Assembly (NCBI GenBank): GCA_025060105.1
Contig: JANXCS010000001.1
Coordinates: 42,282 to 106,281, forward strand
DNA length: 64,000 nt
From: Pseudothermotoga sp.
GTDB lineage: Bacteria > Thermotogota > Thermotogae > Thermotogales > DSM-5069
Reading direction: 5' to 3'
Below the pieces are notes generated by a model. The model saw only the letters and a program-made list of their open reading frames with translations. It had not been told where the DNA came from and ran no database searches. This document shows, one piece after another, positions 24,895 to 33,041 of this stretch (the first letter of the stretch is position 1; each line of letters starts with the position of its first letter). The translations under genes were made by a program, and so were the position numbers.

Positions 24895-26454
24895 TCAGCA
24901 CTCCGGGTAACGTGTGATCTTTTGAAGCTCAACATACAGCGGCTTGAGTTTCGGATAAATCTTTTTGTACACTCTGGTGTAAAGTTGCTCGTAAAGTTCT
25001 GATCGTTTTTGATTTGGTTCAAAACAACGGCTGTATCTGACCATGTGTTGTGCCGCTTCTTCGAAAGTTTTATAAACGCCGAGACCCACAAAACCAGCCA
25101 TCGCCGCACCTAATCCAGATCCCTCGTGGCTTTCACCTCTGTAGAGTCTTCTATTCAAAACATCAGCGAAGATCTGGCAGACAAAATCAGATCTGGAACC
25201 TCCCCCACTCACAACAACTTCTTTTATCGGTACTTTCGAAACTTTCTCTATTTTCTCAACACCTTCACGTGCGGCGTAAGCGAGCCCCTCTATGATCGAT
25301 CTGTAAAGATAGGCTTTGTTGTGGATGTCTCCAAATCCTAAGATTGCTCCCCTAGCTTCCGGCATTTTTAGGGCGGCACCCCAGTAGGGTTGAAGCATCA
25401 AACCTAAACAACCTGGTTCAGTACATTTCAAAAGTTCATCGAAGATTTCCTCAACGCTCACCGCCCTTTGTTCGGCGAGCTTCATTTCGTAATCTGCAAA
25501 CTCCTTTTTGAACCAGCTCACCATCCAAAAACCTCTGAATATCTCAACTTCGGGATTGTATTTCCCAGGGATGACGGCAGGATATGAAGGCATGAATTTT
25601 ATCGGTTCGAGGTATCTGTCGGAGGTGATCTGCACTGTCACAGTGGTTCCCAAGCTGACACAAGCTCTTGATGGTTCCAAACAACCAAGCCCGACTGTTT
25701 CGCAACCTTTGTCTGAACCAGCTGCTATCACGGGTGTGCCTTCCAATATTCCTGTTAAGTTGGATGCTTCCTTCCTAACACCACTTATCACACTCGTAGG
25801 TTGTACAAGTTCGACCAGCTTACTTTCTTCAACTGGAAACAGCATTCTGTGATAGTCTAACGGTGAACTGGCCCAGCTGAGTTTCTTGTAATTGAACGGA
25901 ATGTGGCCTATTTGATTTGCGATGGAGTCGACAAATTTACCCGTTAGCAAGTAGTTCAACCAACCTGAGAGAAGCAAAAACTTGTGTGTCTTTCGCCATA
26001 TCTCTGGTTCATTTTGCTTGACCCAGCTGTATTTACACTTCTTCGCCGAGATCTTTGCAGCTTTGTCCATGCCAACGATTTTGAAGCCGATTTCGTAGAA
26101 CCATGGAAGCTTCACATCGTAGCGTGCCATACGCTGATCCAACCAAACTATGGCATTTCTCAGAGGACGACCTTTCTCGTCTAGGAAAACGCATGTGTCT
26201 CTCTGCGTTGTTACACACACCGCGCGTATCTCGTTCCAAAGTTTTTGAACTTTTTCTCGAAGAGATCGGCAAGCTATCGCGAGTGATCTTTCATACACTT
26301 CGAGTGGTTGTTCAGCCCATCCTGGTTTTGGAGAGATATAAGCTTGTGGATATTCCTCTTTGTGTGCAGAGATCAAGTTACCATTCGAGTCGAAAAGAAT
26401 CGCTCTCAAACTCTGTGTACCACAATCGATAGAAAGAACCAGATCAGAAGACAC
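24895..26454 (-). CDS. FGGY-family carbohydrate kinase
   Basis: About 519 residues of the FGGY ASKHA fold, which phosphorylates glycerol, xylulose, erythritol or related sugars. N-terminal phosphate loop Ser-Ile-Asp-Cys-Gly-Thr-Gln-Ser near 9, Pro-Gly-Trp-Ala-Glu-Gln near 46, Trp-Leu-Asp-Gln-Arg near 100, and the FGGY signature-like Val-Val-Ser-Gly-Gly-Gly-Ser-Arg-Ser-Asp near 407. It is longer and clearly different from canonical GlpK. GTG 26454 has GAGGGTGG upstream; GTG 26472 is also in frame. Both ends overlap the neighbouring genes, so it is tightly coupled in the operon. Confidence 0.88.
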   Translation of the reverse strand: MSSDLVLSIDCGTQSLRAILFDSNGNLISAHKEEYPQAYISPKPGWAEQPLEVYERSLAIACRSLREKVQKLWNEIRAVCVTTQRDTCVFLDEKGRPLRNAIVWLDQRMARYDVKLPWFYEIGFKIVGMDKAAKISAKKCKYSWVKQNEPEIWRKTHKFLLLSGWLNYLLTGKFVDSIANQIGHIPFNYKKLSWASSPLDYHRMLFPVEESKLVELVQPTSVISGVRKEASNLTGILEGTPVIAAGSDKGCETVGLGCLEPSRACVSLGTTVTVQITSDRYLEPIKFMPSYPAVIPGKYNPEVEIFRGFWMVSWFKKEFADYEMKLAEQRAVSVEEIFDELLKCTEPGCLGLMLQPYWGAALKMPEARGAILGFGDIHNKAYLYRSIIEGLAYAAREGVEKIEKVSKVPIKEVVVSGGGSRSDFVCQIFADVLNRRLYRGESHEGSGLGAAMAGFVGLGVYKTFEEAAQHMVRYSRCFEPNQKRSELYEQLYTRVYKKIYPKLKPLYVELQKITRYPEC

Positions 26455-28072
26455 ACCGAACCACCCTCTCACTGCTCAAAGTTGCGATCATGTTAGCACC
26501 ATTACTTGAGACGTTCTCCAAGACTCGTTGGCCTCGTTTAACAGGCTCTTCAACGATCGTGTTCTTGATCTTGTTCATGATCTTTTCAAAATCTCGAAGC
26601 GGTACCTCCCTGTCACTCTTGACAGGTATCAATCGGCCTTGGTTGGTCAAAACTGTTGTGCAAAGAACGCGCGAAGGATCGATCAAATCGATCTTTGCAA
26701 ACTTCAAACCTTTGTCACATCCATATCCAACAAAGACAGGTTTTTCCAAACCTCCGATTACGTCTATTTCACAACCTTTGGGGCACACAACGCACACGAT
26801 TTTTTTAACAACAGTTTCGTCAGCTTTTTTCTCATCCGCTTTAAGGATCATCAACTTAATCCATCGTGTTCCACTCGAAACGTGGAATTCTATCGTTTCC
26901 AATTTCTGAGGCGTCAACCTTTTAAAATGCTTTTCAAAACTCCCAAGGTTTGTCTGTAGAGAAACGATCGCATTGTGGAGCTCTCTCTTGACGCGAAAAT
27001 ACATCTCAAATCTGCCTTCTTGTGTTATGTCAACAAACTGAGGCACACTGTAAAGAAATTCGTTTGAGATTTCAACTCGAATCAAGTTTCTTCGAGTGAG
27101 TCTGTTAGCATAGATTGCAGCCCAATAGCCAGCGATGCGCCCTGTACGAGTTACATGATCAACGAGGTCGTGCACGTGGAGACTATTGCCGCAAGCGAAG
27201 ACACCATCAACGTTCGTCATGAAAGTTTGATCAACCATTGGTCCTTTGGTTCTTTCATCCATCGGAATGTTCAAAGTCTCGGCTAGCTCATTTTCTGGGA
27301 TTAAACCAACGGCCAAGATCAGACTATCACAATCAAGCACCGTATCGGTTCCAGGAACAGGTTTCATTGAAGAATCAACTTTGACAACCTCGACGCGCTC
27401 TATCCTCACTTTACCAAAAATTCTCCTAACTGTGCTCGACAGATGTAGTGGTATGTTGAAGTCCTCAAGACATTGAACAATGTTCCTTTCAAGACCAGAT
27501 GGCGTATCCTTTATTTCGAACACGCCCAGCACTTTTGCTCCTTCCAGAGTCAATCTCCGTGCCACGATGAGACCTATATCCCCGCTACCGAGTATCAAGC
27601 AGCGTCTTCCCGGAAGAAGCCCCATCATGTTAACAAACTTCTGTACAGTTCCGGCCGTGTAAACACCGGCGACTCTGTCACCGTGAATGAGTGCTTGCTT
27701 GTCCGTTCTTTCACGACAGCCCGTGGCAAGTACTATAGAACGAGCCCCAACCTTTGAAATGCCCAACGCGTTCTGAACAAAAAGTTCGAAATGTTCACCC
27801 TTTCTAATTTCGAGGACAAAGCTGCTGAGCATCGAATGAATGTTGCGCTTTTCTAGTTCCTCTATGAACTGCTCAGCATACTCAGGCCCCGTTAAGCGTT
27901 TTTTGAACTCGATCAAACCAAAGCCTTCGTGGATACATTGCTTTAGAATGCCTCCAAGTTGTCCTTCACGTTCAATCAAAAGAACTGAGGCTCCCTCATC
28001 GTGTGCGGAGATCGCAGCTGCGAGTCCCGCTGGGCCACCACCTATCACCACAACATCGTAAAATCTATTCAT
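26444..28072 (-). CDS. FAD/NAD-dependent oxidoreductase fused to DUF1667
   Basis: A 542-residue fusion. Residues about 1-310 are a two-dinucleotide-binding oxidoreductase (Gly-Gly-Gly-Pro-Ala-Gly near 11, Ala-Thr-Gly-Cys-Arg-Glu-Arg near 115, Gly-Ser-Gly-Asp-Ile-Gly near 161, Phe-Ala-Cys-Gly-Asn-Ser near 291). About 320-415 is a linker domain. Residues about 425-530 match DUF1667, with Cys-Val-Val-Cys-Pro-Lys-Gly-Cys and a fourth Cys in Gly-Tyr-Gly-Cys-Asp-Lys-Gly that could bind a metal or Fe-S centre. In T. maritima I recall these parts as separate neighbouring genes next to the glycerol-3-phosphate dehydrogenase gene. Starts by ATGA overlap. Confidence 0.87.
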   Translation of the reverse strand: MNRFYDVVVIGGGPAGLAAAISAHDEGASVLLIEREGQLGGILKQCIHEGFGLIEFKKRLTGPEYAEQFIEELEKRNIHSMLSSFVLEIRKGEHFELFVQNALGISKVGARSIVLATGCRERTDKQALIHGDRVAGVYTAGTVQKFVNMMGLLPGRRCLILGSGDIGLIVARRLTLEGAKVLGVFEIKDTPSGLERNIVQCLEDFNIPLHLSSTVRRIFGKVRIERVEVVKVDSSMKPVPGTDTVLDCDSLILAVGLIPENELAETLNIPMDERTKGPMVDQTFMTNVDGVFACGNSLHVHDLVDHVTRTGRIAGYWAAIYANRLTRRNLIRVEISNEFLYSVPQFVDITQEGRFEMYFRVKRELHNAIVSLQTNLGSFEKHFKRLTPQKLETIEFHVSSGTRWIKLMILKADEKKADETVVKKIVCVVCPKGCEIDVIGGLEKPVFVGYGCDKGLKFAKIDLIDPSRVLCTTVLTNQGRLIPVKSDREVPLRDFEKIMNKIKNTIVEEPVKRGQRVLENVSSNGANMIATLSSERVVRCVF

Positions 28073-29778
28073 AGCTTCACACCTCTGGTCCGCGCGATGA
28101 ACAATTCTGAACCTTCACTGTTCTTTCTCATGGATAACGGATCGATGCCGATTTCACTGATTATTCCAACGATGTTCGGGGTACAGAAACTTCCTTGACA
28201 CCTTCCCATCCCACAACGCGTTCTCCATTTGATGCCGTCGAGGGTTCTCGCAGGGAGAAATCCTTTCAGCGCGTTGATAACTTCCTGTTTCGTGACAGTT
28301 TCACATCTGCATACAACGACGCCGTAGTTAGGATTTTCAGAGATGAGTTTTTGCTTCTCCTCAATCGATAATTTATTGAACTGCGGCTCTGAGACTCTTC
28401 GAGGATTGAATTTCTCGTTTGGTACAACATTCATGGTTTTGGAAAGTATCTCAATACAGAATTTGGCAACGTCCTCGGCTATGGCTGGAGCGCTCGTCAA
28501 GCCTGGTGATTGAATGCCGGCAGCGTGGACTAGATTCTCTATTTTTGACGATTTTTCAACAATGAAGTCTTCTTCATAGGTTGCTGCTCTCGTCCCAGCA
28601 AAATATGTGATGATATCACTCGGTGATAATCCTTTGAGAAGAATCATATGTTTTCTTATCAACTCGTTCATTCCTTCCTCGCTGGTGGAGTAATCTTCCC
28701 TGTATGGAACTTCTTTTGCGGTTGGACCGAGTAGAAGGTTTCCATGTACGGTTGGAATCAGTCCTCCACCTTTCGTCACAGACATAGCTTGAGAGAGCAC
28801 GGGTTTTGAGAGGGTCATTTTCAACAGATTCGCTTTCTTTTTGTCTATTATGGCCATTTCACCTTTTCTTGGATGGATGGAGAAAAATCGATCGTTAGCA
28901 AGTTCGGCAATGTAGTCTGACCACAAACCCGAAGCATTGACGACAACTTTTGGAAAGATCCTTCCCCTGTTGGTATGCACACATACTATCTTGTTCTCCT
29001 CGAGATCCATGCTTTCCACAAAAGTTTCGAAGCAAAATTTTGCACCGTTCTGAACTGCGTTTTCTGCGAAGGCGAGTGTCATCTTGAATGGGTCAACAAT
29101 GCCGGACGTTGAGATCACATAGGCCCAAGAGAAACCGTCGAAAACGTTGGGCTCAAGGTCTTTCAACCTTTCTTTGCTCATCAGCGTGATTCTCTCTACA
29201 CCGTTTTTCTTTGCACGAACTTGGATGAAAGGATATGCAAGAACTGCAAGGTAGCTATCTGAGAGGATGGAAAGACCATTCATTTGCAAAGGGAAGTTGA
29301 GTTCTTGTGACAGCCGCGGCAGAAGATCGAGTCCTCTTTTGTTGTAGATCGCCTTCTTGGTGCCAGGTTTCGGCGCGATTGGTGGATGTATCATACCTGC
29401 ATTCCTACTACTCTGATGCCTTGCCACATCTGGTTCTTTGTCAACGACGAGTATTTTCAGCCTCCATTTCGAAAGTTCCCTCGCCACACTGCAACCCACC
29501 ACTCCAGCACCGATGATGAGTACATCGACTTTTTCACCCTCAAGCTTTGCGTCACGAAAAGTTGGTCTTGAAGGTTTTTCTTTTTGTAAACCGCGGCATT
29601 CTATCAGGTTGACCACACCTTTGAAGCCGAACTTCGTGGCAATTTTTCCCGCCTTGACCACATCTTGCCAATCGTTCAAAAGCCCCTCGAGAATGACGCA
29701 ATCATCTTTCTCTCTCACTTCAACTTTGTTTTTGAACTTTCTCTCAAAAACTGATTTGAGTCTTTTTAGTCTAGACAC
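28069..29778 (-). CDS. FAD-dependent glycerol-3-phosphate dehydrogenase-like enzyme with [2Fe-2S] domain
   Basis: A 569-residue protein. The first ~75 residues are extra and look like a small BON-type alpha/beta domain. From about 83 a DAO-fold FAD domain begins (Ile-Ile-Gly-Ala-Gly-Val-Val-Gly-Cys-Ser), with Arg-His-Gln-Ser-Ser-Arg-Asn-Ala-Gly near 118. The C-terminal ~90 residues carry four cysteines (Cys-Arg-Cys-Glu-Thr-Val-Thr and Cys-Gly-Met-Gly-Arg-Cys-Gln-Gly-Ser-Phe-Cys) of a BFD-like [2Fe-2S] domain, as in GlpA. It should oxidise glycerol-3-phosphate or a similar polyol phosphate and pass electrons to the next protein. GTG start with GGATGGTGA upstream; first gene of the operon. Confidence 0.87.
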   Translation of the reverse strand: MSRLKRLKSVFERKFKNKVEVREKDDCVILEGLLNDWQDVVKAGKIATKFGFKGVVNLIECRGLQKEKPSRPTFRDAKLEGEKVDVLIIGAGVVGCSVARELSKWRLKILVVDKEPDVARHQSSRNAGMIHPPIAPKPGTKKAIYNKRGLDLLPRLSQELNFPLQMNGLSILSDSYLAVLAYPFIQVRAKKNGVERITLMSKERLKDLEPNVFDGFSWAYVISTSGIVDPFKMTLAFAENAVQNGAKFCFETFVESMDLEENKIVCVHTNRGRIFPKVVVNASGLWSDYIAELANDRFFSIHPRKGEMAIIDKKKANLLKMTLSKPVLSQAMSVTKGGGLIPTVHGNLLLGPTAKEVPYREDYSTSEEGMNELIRKHMILLKGLSPSDIITYFAGTRAATYEEDFIVEKSSKIENLVHAAGIQSPGLTSAPAIAEDVAKFCIEILSKTMNVVPNEKFNPRRVSEPQFNKLSIEEKQKLISENPNYGVVVCRCETVTKQEVINALKGFLPARTLDGIKWRTRCGMGRCQGSFCTPNIVGIISEIGIDPLSMRKNSEGSELFIARTRGVKL

Positions 29779-29794
29779 GATGTCACCATCCTAT

Positions 29795-29820
29795 CATCAG
29801 GATGTCCGTACATCATGATT
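29795..29820 (-). promoter_or_regulatory. Palindromic operator candidate of the GntR-controlled operon
   Basis: Imperfect palindrome centred on GATGT-ccgt-ACATC (29801-29814), extended by matching CATCA/TGATT flanks. It lies just downstream of, and partly over, the -10 hexamer of the operon promoter. The location suits repression by the UTRA-GntR encoded last in the operon. Confidence 0.6.
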
Positions 29821-29847
29821 GTACAAAAAAAACCTAATGAATGTCAA
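29818..29847 (-). promoter_or_regulatory. Promoter of the five-gene FAD/FGGY/GntR operon
   Basis: On the minus strand, TTGACA (29842-29847) and TACAAT (29818-29823) are separated by 18 nt. The transcript would start near 29810 and enter the gene beginning at 29778. Confidence 0.85.
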
Positions 29848-29955
29848 GATGCATGTGTTTACAAATTCAACCTCAAACGATTCCGCCTGATGATTTAAGT
29901 TTTTGAACATCGATTCGTCGAAGAGTTCTTCTCGAACGGTACGAAAGATGCTCAA

Positions 29956-30756
29956 TCAGAAGTGAAGACCACAAACTTTTACGAGCAAATCTTTAACCAT
30001 GATGGCTTTTCTGAATGCTCCCTTGATCGTTTTCGAAGCTTCTTGTGAGGTTTTCACTGCTTTTTCGAGAGCACTGTTTCTGCTATCCCCATGGAGCAGG
30101 GAAAAGATGAGAACCGCATCAAAGATATCACCGCAACCAGTTGTATAAGGATGATCAATTCCATCACCAGAGACATAGATTTCTCCCCACCTACCACCTT
30201 GCGGTCCCATTTTCACAACGTCGCAGTTCAGCCTTTTACATTGTGATTCATTGCCTATCAAAATGAGATCTTTAGACAGAGATTTCACATCTTCATTGAG
30301 AATTTTTCTAGGACCTACGTCTAGAAAAATCTTTCCTCGAAAAATGTTCAGAAATTTCTCGATAGTGCTTTTTGGCACTTCCGTGTTGAGAAAGGCACAT
30401 TCGCATTCTGAAAGGATCTCTTGATCGATGTCGATTTCCATATCGTTCACGCCACGCCGAACAGCGATGGTTCTTTCGTTCATGGAGATGTGTAATCCGG
30501 TTTCCCCACTCCTTGCCTTGATGAAAGTTTCATTGAAATTGAGCTCTCTCAATTTATTCAAAACAAAATTTTTCTTATAATCCTCACCAACGTTGGAGAA
30601 GAAGAAAACGTCGAATCCCAATCGTTGCAAAGCAACCGCCACATTCAAACCAGAACCACCGCAATCTTCAAAAATCTCACATCTGTGGGGCTCATCTCCG
30701 TATATGTACACATCAATAAATATGCCACCAACGACTGCGATCTTTCTTCTCTTCAC
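29956..30756 (-). CDS. PfkB-family carbohydrate kinase
   Basis: A 266-residue ribokinase-type kinase, somewhat shorter than the usual ~300. N-terminal Val-Val-Gly-Gly-Ile-Phe-Ile-Asp, substrate loop Gly-Gly-Ser-Gly-Leu-Asn-Val-Ala near 32-39, and the catalytic anion hole Thr-Thr-Gly-Cys-Gly-Asp-Ile-Phe-Asp-Ala near 206-215. Substrate unknown; nucleoside or pseudouridine kinases and sugar kinases share these features. Divergent from the ThiS-like gene only 30 bases away. The GTG start has no ribosome binding site and lies a few bases after a TATATT hexamer. It precedes the glycerol-type operon but has that operon's promoter between them. Confidence 0.82.
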   Translation of the reverse strand: MKRRKIAVVGGIFIDVYIYGDEPHRCEIFEDCGGSGLNVAVALQRLGFDVFFFSNVGEDYKKNFVLNKLRELNFNETFIKARSGETGLHISMNERTIAVRRGVNDMEIDIDQEILSECECAFLNTEVPKSTIEKFLNIFRGKIFLDVGPRKILNEDVKSLSKDLILIGNESQCKRLNCDVVKMGPQGGRWGEIYVSGDGIDHPYTTGCGDIFDAVLIFSLLHGDSRNSALEKAVKTSQEASKTIKGAFRKAIMVKDLLVKVCGLHF

Positions 30757-30786
30757 AGAATATATAATAAATCGGAAGGTGAGACT

Positions 30787-31074
30787 GTGAAAGTGAAGTT
30801 TTCCAACATAGCCGATACGATGGTAGGTATCAAAGAAATAGAAGTGAATCCCGGAAAGATCGAAGAAGTTTTTGAGCAGGTATCTAAAGTTTTGGGTAAG
30901 AAAGTGAGGCTCGATTTGTACGATGACAGTGCATATCTAATTGTTGAAGAAAACGGTACTGTGAGAAAGAGCTGGGTCATAGCTTTGTTGAATGGGATCA
31001 ACGTGGTCGATCTTTCTCCGTCGAAGATTTGGGACGGTGAACTGGTGATATTTGTCCCTGTCAGTGGTGGTTGA
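30787..31074 (+). CDS. ThiS/MoaD-like ubiquitin-fold sulfur carrier
   Basis: A 95-residue beta-grasp protein ending in Val-Ser-Gly-Gly, the C-terminal Gly-Gly that is adenylated and thiocarboxylated. Visible: Leu-Asn-Gly-Ile-Asn near 69 and Leu-Val-Ile-Phe-Val-Pro-Val-Ser-Gly-Gly at the end. The GTG at 30787 has GGAAGGTGAG at good spacing; the frame continues upstream without a start signal. The next gene encodes the matching E1-like enzyme. A TATAAT is found at 30767-30772. The pair could serve thiamine, molybdopterin/tungstopterin, tRNA thiolation or another thio-transfer route. Confidence 0.8.
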   Translation: MKVKFSNIADTMVGIKEIEVNPGKIEEVFEQVSKVLGKKVRLDLYDDSAYLIVEENGTVRKSWVIALLNGINVVDLSPSKIWDGELVIFVPVSGG

Positions 31075-31075
31075 G

Positions 31076-31744
31076 GTGTTCGAAAGACACGCCCAATTGC
31101 TGGGCACTTGTTTGGAGAAGCTCTTTCAAGCCAAAGTGCTCGTCGCAGGTGTTGGAGGATTGGGTTGCACGGTATCTTCCCTTCTCGTTCGGATGGGTGT
31201 TGGTCAGATTCATCTTCTCGATAAGGGTGTTGTAGACGAGCCAGATTTGAACAGACAAATTCTCTACGACGAGTTCGACTTGGGAAAGAAAAAAGTTGTG
31301 GTGGCGAAGGAGAAACTTTCCAGATTGGGTTCGCACGCGAAGATCTTCGATCTTGATCTCAACCTCGATTTTGATTTTTGTCTTCCGAATGTAGATGTGG
31401 TGGTCGATTGCTTAGACAGCTTTGAAGCTAAGTTCGTTTTAGATTCGCTGTGTGAAAGAAAAGGAGTTCCATTGGTTCATGCAGGCGTACAGGGTTTTTG
31501 CGGCCAAGTGAGCACGATTCTTCCAGGCTCAGTGAGATTGAAAAGATTGTTCAAAACAGCACCGAAAGAGGAGGCAATCAGACAGGTTTATCCACCACTG
31601 GTCAGCTTGATCGCCTCTCTACAAGTACATGAGGTAATAAAACTGTTGTGCGATGAAGAACCTAACTTGGTTGGAAAAATTTTCCTTGTCGATCTTTCAT
31701 CTATGAGATTTGAAGTCATAAAATTAGAGGGCGTGAAACAATGA
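31076..31744 (+). CDS. ThiF/MoeB-family adenylyltransferase
   Basis: About 222 residues of an E1-like enzyme that adenylates the C-terminal glycine of a sulfur carrier. ATP-binding Gly-Val-Gly-Gly-Leu-Gly-Cys near 28-34, Asp-Lys-Gly-Val-Val-Asp-Glu-Pro-Asp-Leu-Asn-Arg-Gln near 51-63, and Asp-Cys-Leu-Asp-Ser-Phe near 107. The paired Cys-x2-Cys zinc sites of MoeB/ThiF are absent. GTG 31076 is one base past the carrier's stop; GTG 31064 or TTG 31052 would overlap it. Its stop overlaps plsC (ATGA). Confidence 0.85.
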   Translation: MFERHAQLLGTCLEKLFQAKVLVAGVGGLGCTVSSLLVRMGVGQIHLLDKGVVDEPDLNRQILYDEFDLGKKKVVVAKEKLSRLGSHAKIFDLDLNLDFDFCLPNVDVVVDCLDSFEAKFVLDSLCERKGVPLVHAGVQGFCGQVSTILPGSVRLKRLFKTAPKEEAIRQVYPPLVSLIASLQVHEVIKLLCDEEPNLVGKIFLVDLSSMRFEVIKLEGVKQ

Positions 31745-32484
31745 AAAAGATGTTCGTGACCATCTATTTTCTCATCATGGCGGTGCTCTATGTCGTTGTA
31801 ATGGGTGCGATCGCGCTAGCGATAGGTTGGATGTTGAAACTGTTTGTGGGAGAAAAGAGAGCCAGAAGGTTCGTTCTCAACCAAGTGAAGTTGTTTGGTA
31901 AGAACACATTCAAGCTCATGTTTTGTCGTGTAATCACGTATGGATTAGAGAATTACAGTTCCAATGTGAATTATCTGGTCACGCCGAATCATCAAAGCTT
32001 GATGGACATACCTCTCATATTAGGTTACATTGACCCCATGCCGATGGTTGCTAAAAAAGAACTAGCTTGGATACCTGGTGTGAACTGGTATGTTCGTTAC
32101 TTGAAAGGTATCTTTCTTGATAGAAAAAACCCAGCTGAAGGAGCACAAGTCATAAAAAGGATGATGAAGCTTTTGAGTGAAGGTGAATCATTCTTGGTTT
32201 TCCCCGAAGGTACTCGAACTGACGACGGTTCAGTACGTGAATTCAAAGTGGCTCCATTCAAGGTTGCCAGAAAACTTGGAGTGAAGGTACTTCCAATTTC
32301 CATTTGGGGTACAATGTTCTTAGTACCAAAAAAGAGTTTGTTTCTCAATCCAGGTACGGTGCTCATGAAAGTTCATCCACCGATCGATCCCACCCGGTTC
32401 GGAAGCGAAGAGGAACTGGCAAGAACCGTTGAGGGCATTGTCAAAGCAGGCGTTGAGGAGCTCAAGAGTTACCACAGGGGGTGA
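31741..32484 (+). CDS. plsC: 1-acyl-sn-glycerol-3-phosphate acyltransferase
   Basis: A 247-residue membrane acyltransferase that makes phosphatidic acid. N-terminal hydrophobic segment (about 4-32), catalytic Asn-His-Gln-Ser-Leu-Met-Asp near 83-89 (HX4D), Lys-Lys-Glu-Leu near 107, Phe-Leu-Asp-Arg near 124 and Phe-Pro-Glu-Gly-Thr-Arg near 154-159. Coupled to the ThiF-like gene by ATGA overlap and followed five bases later by the DUF151 nuclease gene. Confidence 0.93.
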   Translation: MKKMFVTIYFLIMAVLYVVVMGAIALAIGWMLKLFVGEKRARRFVLNQVKLFGKNTFKLMFCRVITYGLENYSSNVNYLVTPNHQSLMDIPLILGYIDPMPMVAKKELAWIPGVNWYVRYLKGIFLDRKNPAEGAQVIKRMMKLLSEGESFLVFPEGTRTDDGSVREFKVAPFKVARKLGVKVLPISIWGTMFLVPKKSLFLNPGTVLMKVHPPIDPTRFGSEEELARTVEGIVKAGVEELKSYHRG

Positions 32485-32489
32485 TATCT

Positions 32490-33041
32490 GTGAGGAAGGC
32501 TTGGGTCAAGGCGCTCGTCTTGGATAAAGTGCACAATTCTCCAGTCGTCATCTTGGGTATTGAAGGTACAAACAAAGTCCTACCCATATGGATCGGTGCC
32601 TGCGAGGCCAACGCGCTGGCTATGAGCTTGGAAGGTTTCGAATTTCCCAGACCTTTGACACACGATTTGATACTCAATTTGCTGGAAGCACTGGACGCGA
32701 GGTTAGAGAGAGCTGTCATACACAGTGTGAAGGACAACGTTTATTATGCAACCTTGGTGATCAGAGACCTTGCAGCTATTGAAGGTGAAGATGAAGAATC
32801 TGAAGAGCACGCGATTATAGAAATGGATGCTCGTCCATCGGATTCCATAGTGCTTGCGGTAAAAAAGGGTATACCCATTTACGTCAGCAACGAAATCGTA
32901 GATGAACACGCGATAGACCTCGAGATGTCAGAAGAAACGAGCGATGAAGAATTCAAAAAGTTCGTTGAAAATCTCGACATCGACACTTTCAAAAAGATGC
33001 TCAGAGATGAACCAAAAGAGGAAGATGAAGAAGACAAGTGA
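32490..33041 (+). CDS. Bifunctional nuclease family protein (DUF151)
   Basis: About 183 residues. DUF151 core from residue ~5: Leu-Pro-Ile-Trp-Ile-Gly-Ala-Cys-Glu-Ala-Asn-Ala-Leu near 33-45, Arg-Pro-Leu-Thr-His-Asp-Leu near 58, Asp-Ala-Arg-Pro-Ser-Asp-Ser-Ile-Val-Leu-Ala near 113; then a C-terminal acidic UVR-like helix. A structure exists for T. maritima TM0160. DNase/RNase activity was reported for plant members; the bacterial role is unclear. GTG 32490 follows GGGGGTGAT. Its 3' end overlaps the prenyl synthase gene by 17 bases. Confidence 0.88.
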   Translation: MRKAWVKALVLDKVHNSPVVILGIEGTNKVLPIWIGACEANALAMSLEGFEFPRPLTHDLILNLLEALDARLERAVIHSVKDNVYYATLVIRDLAAIEGEDEESEEHAIIEMDARPSDSIVLAVKKGIPIYVSNEIVDEHAIDLEMSEETSDEEFKKFVENLDIDTFKKMLRDEPKEEDEEDK

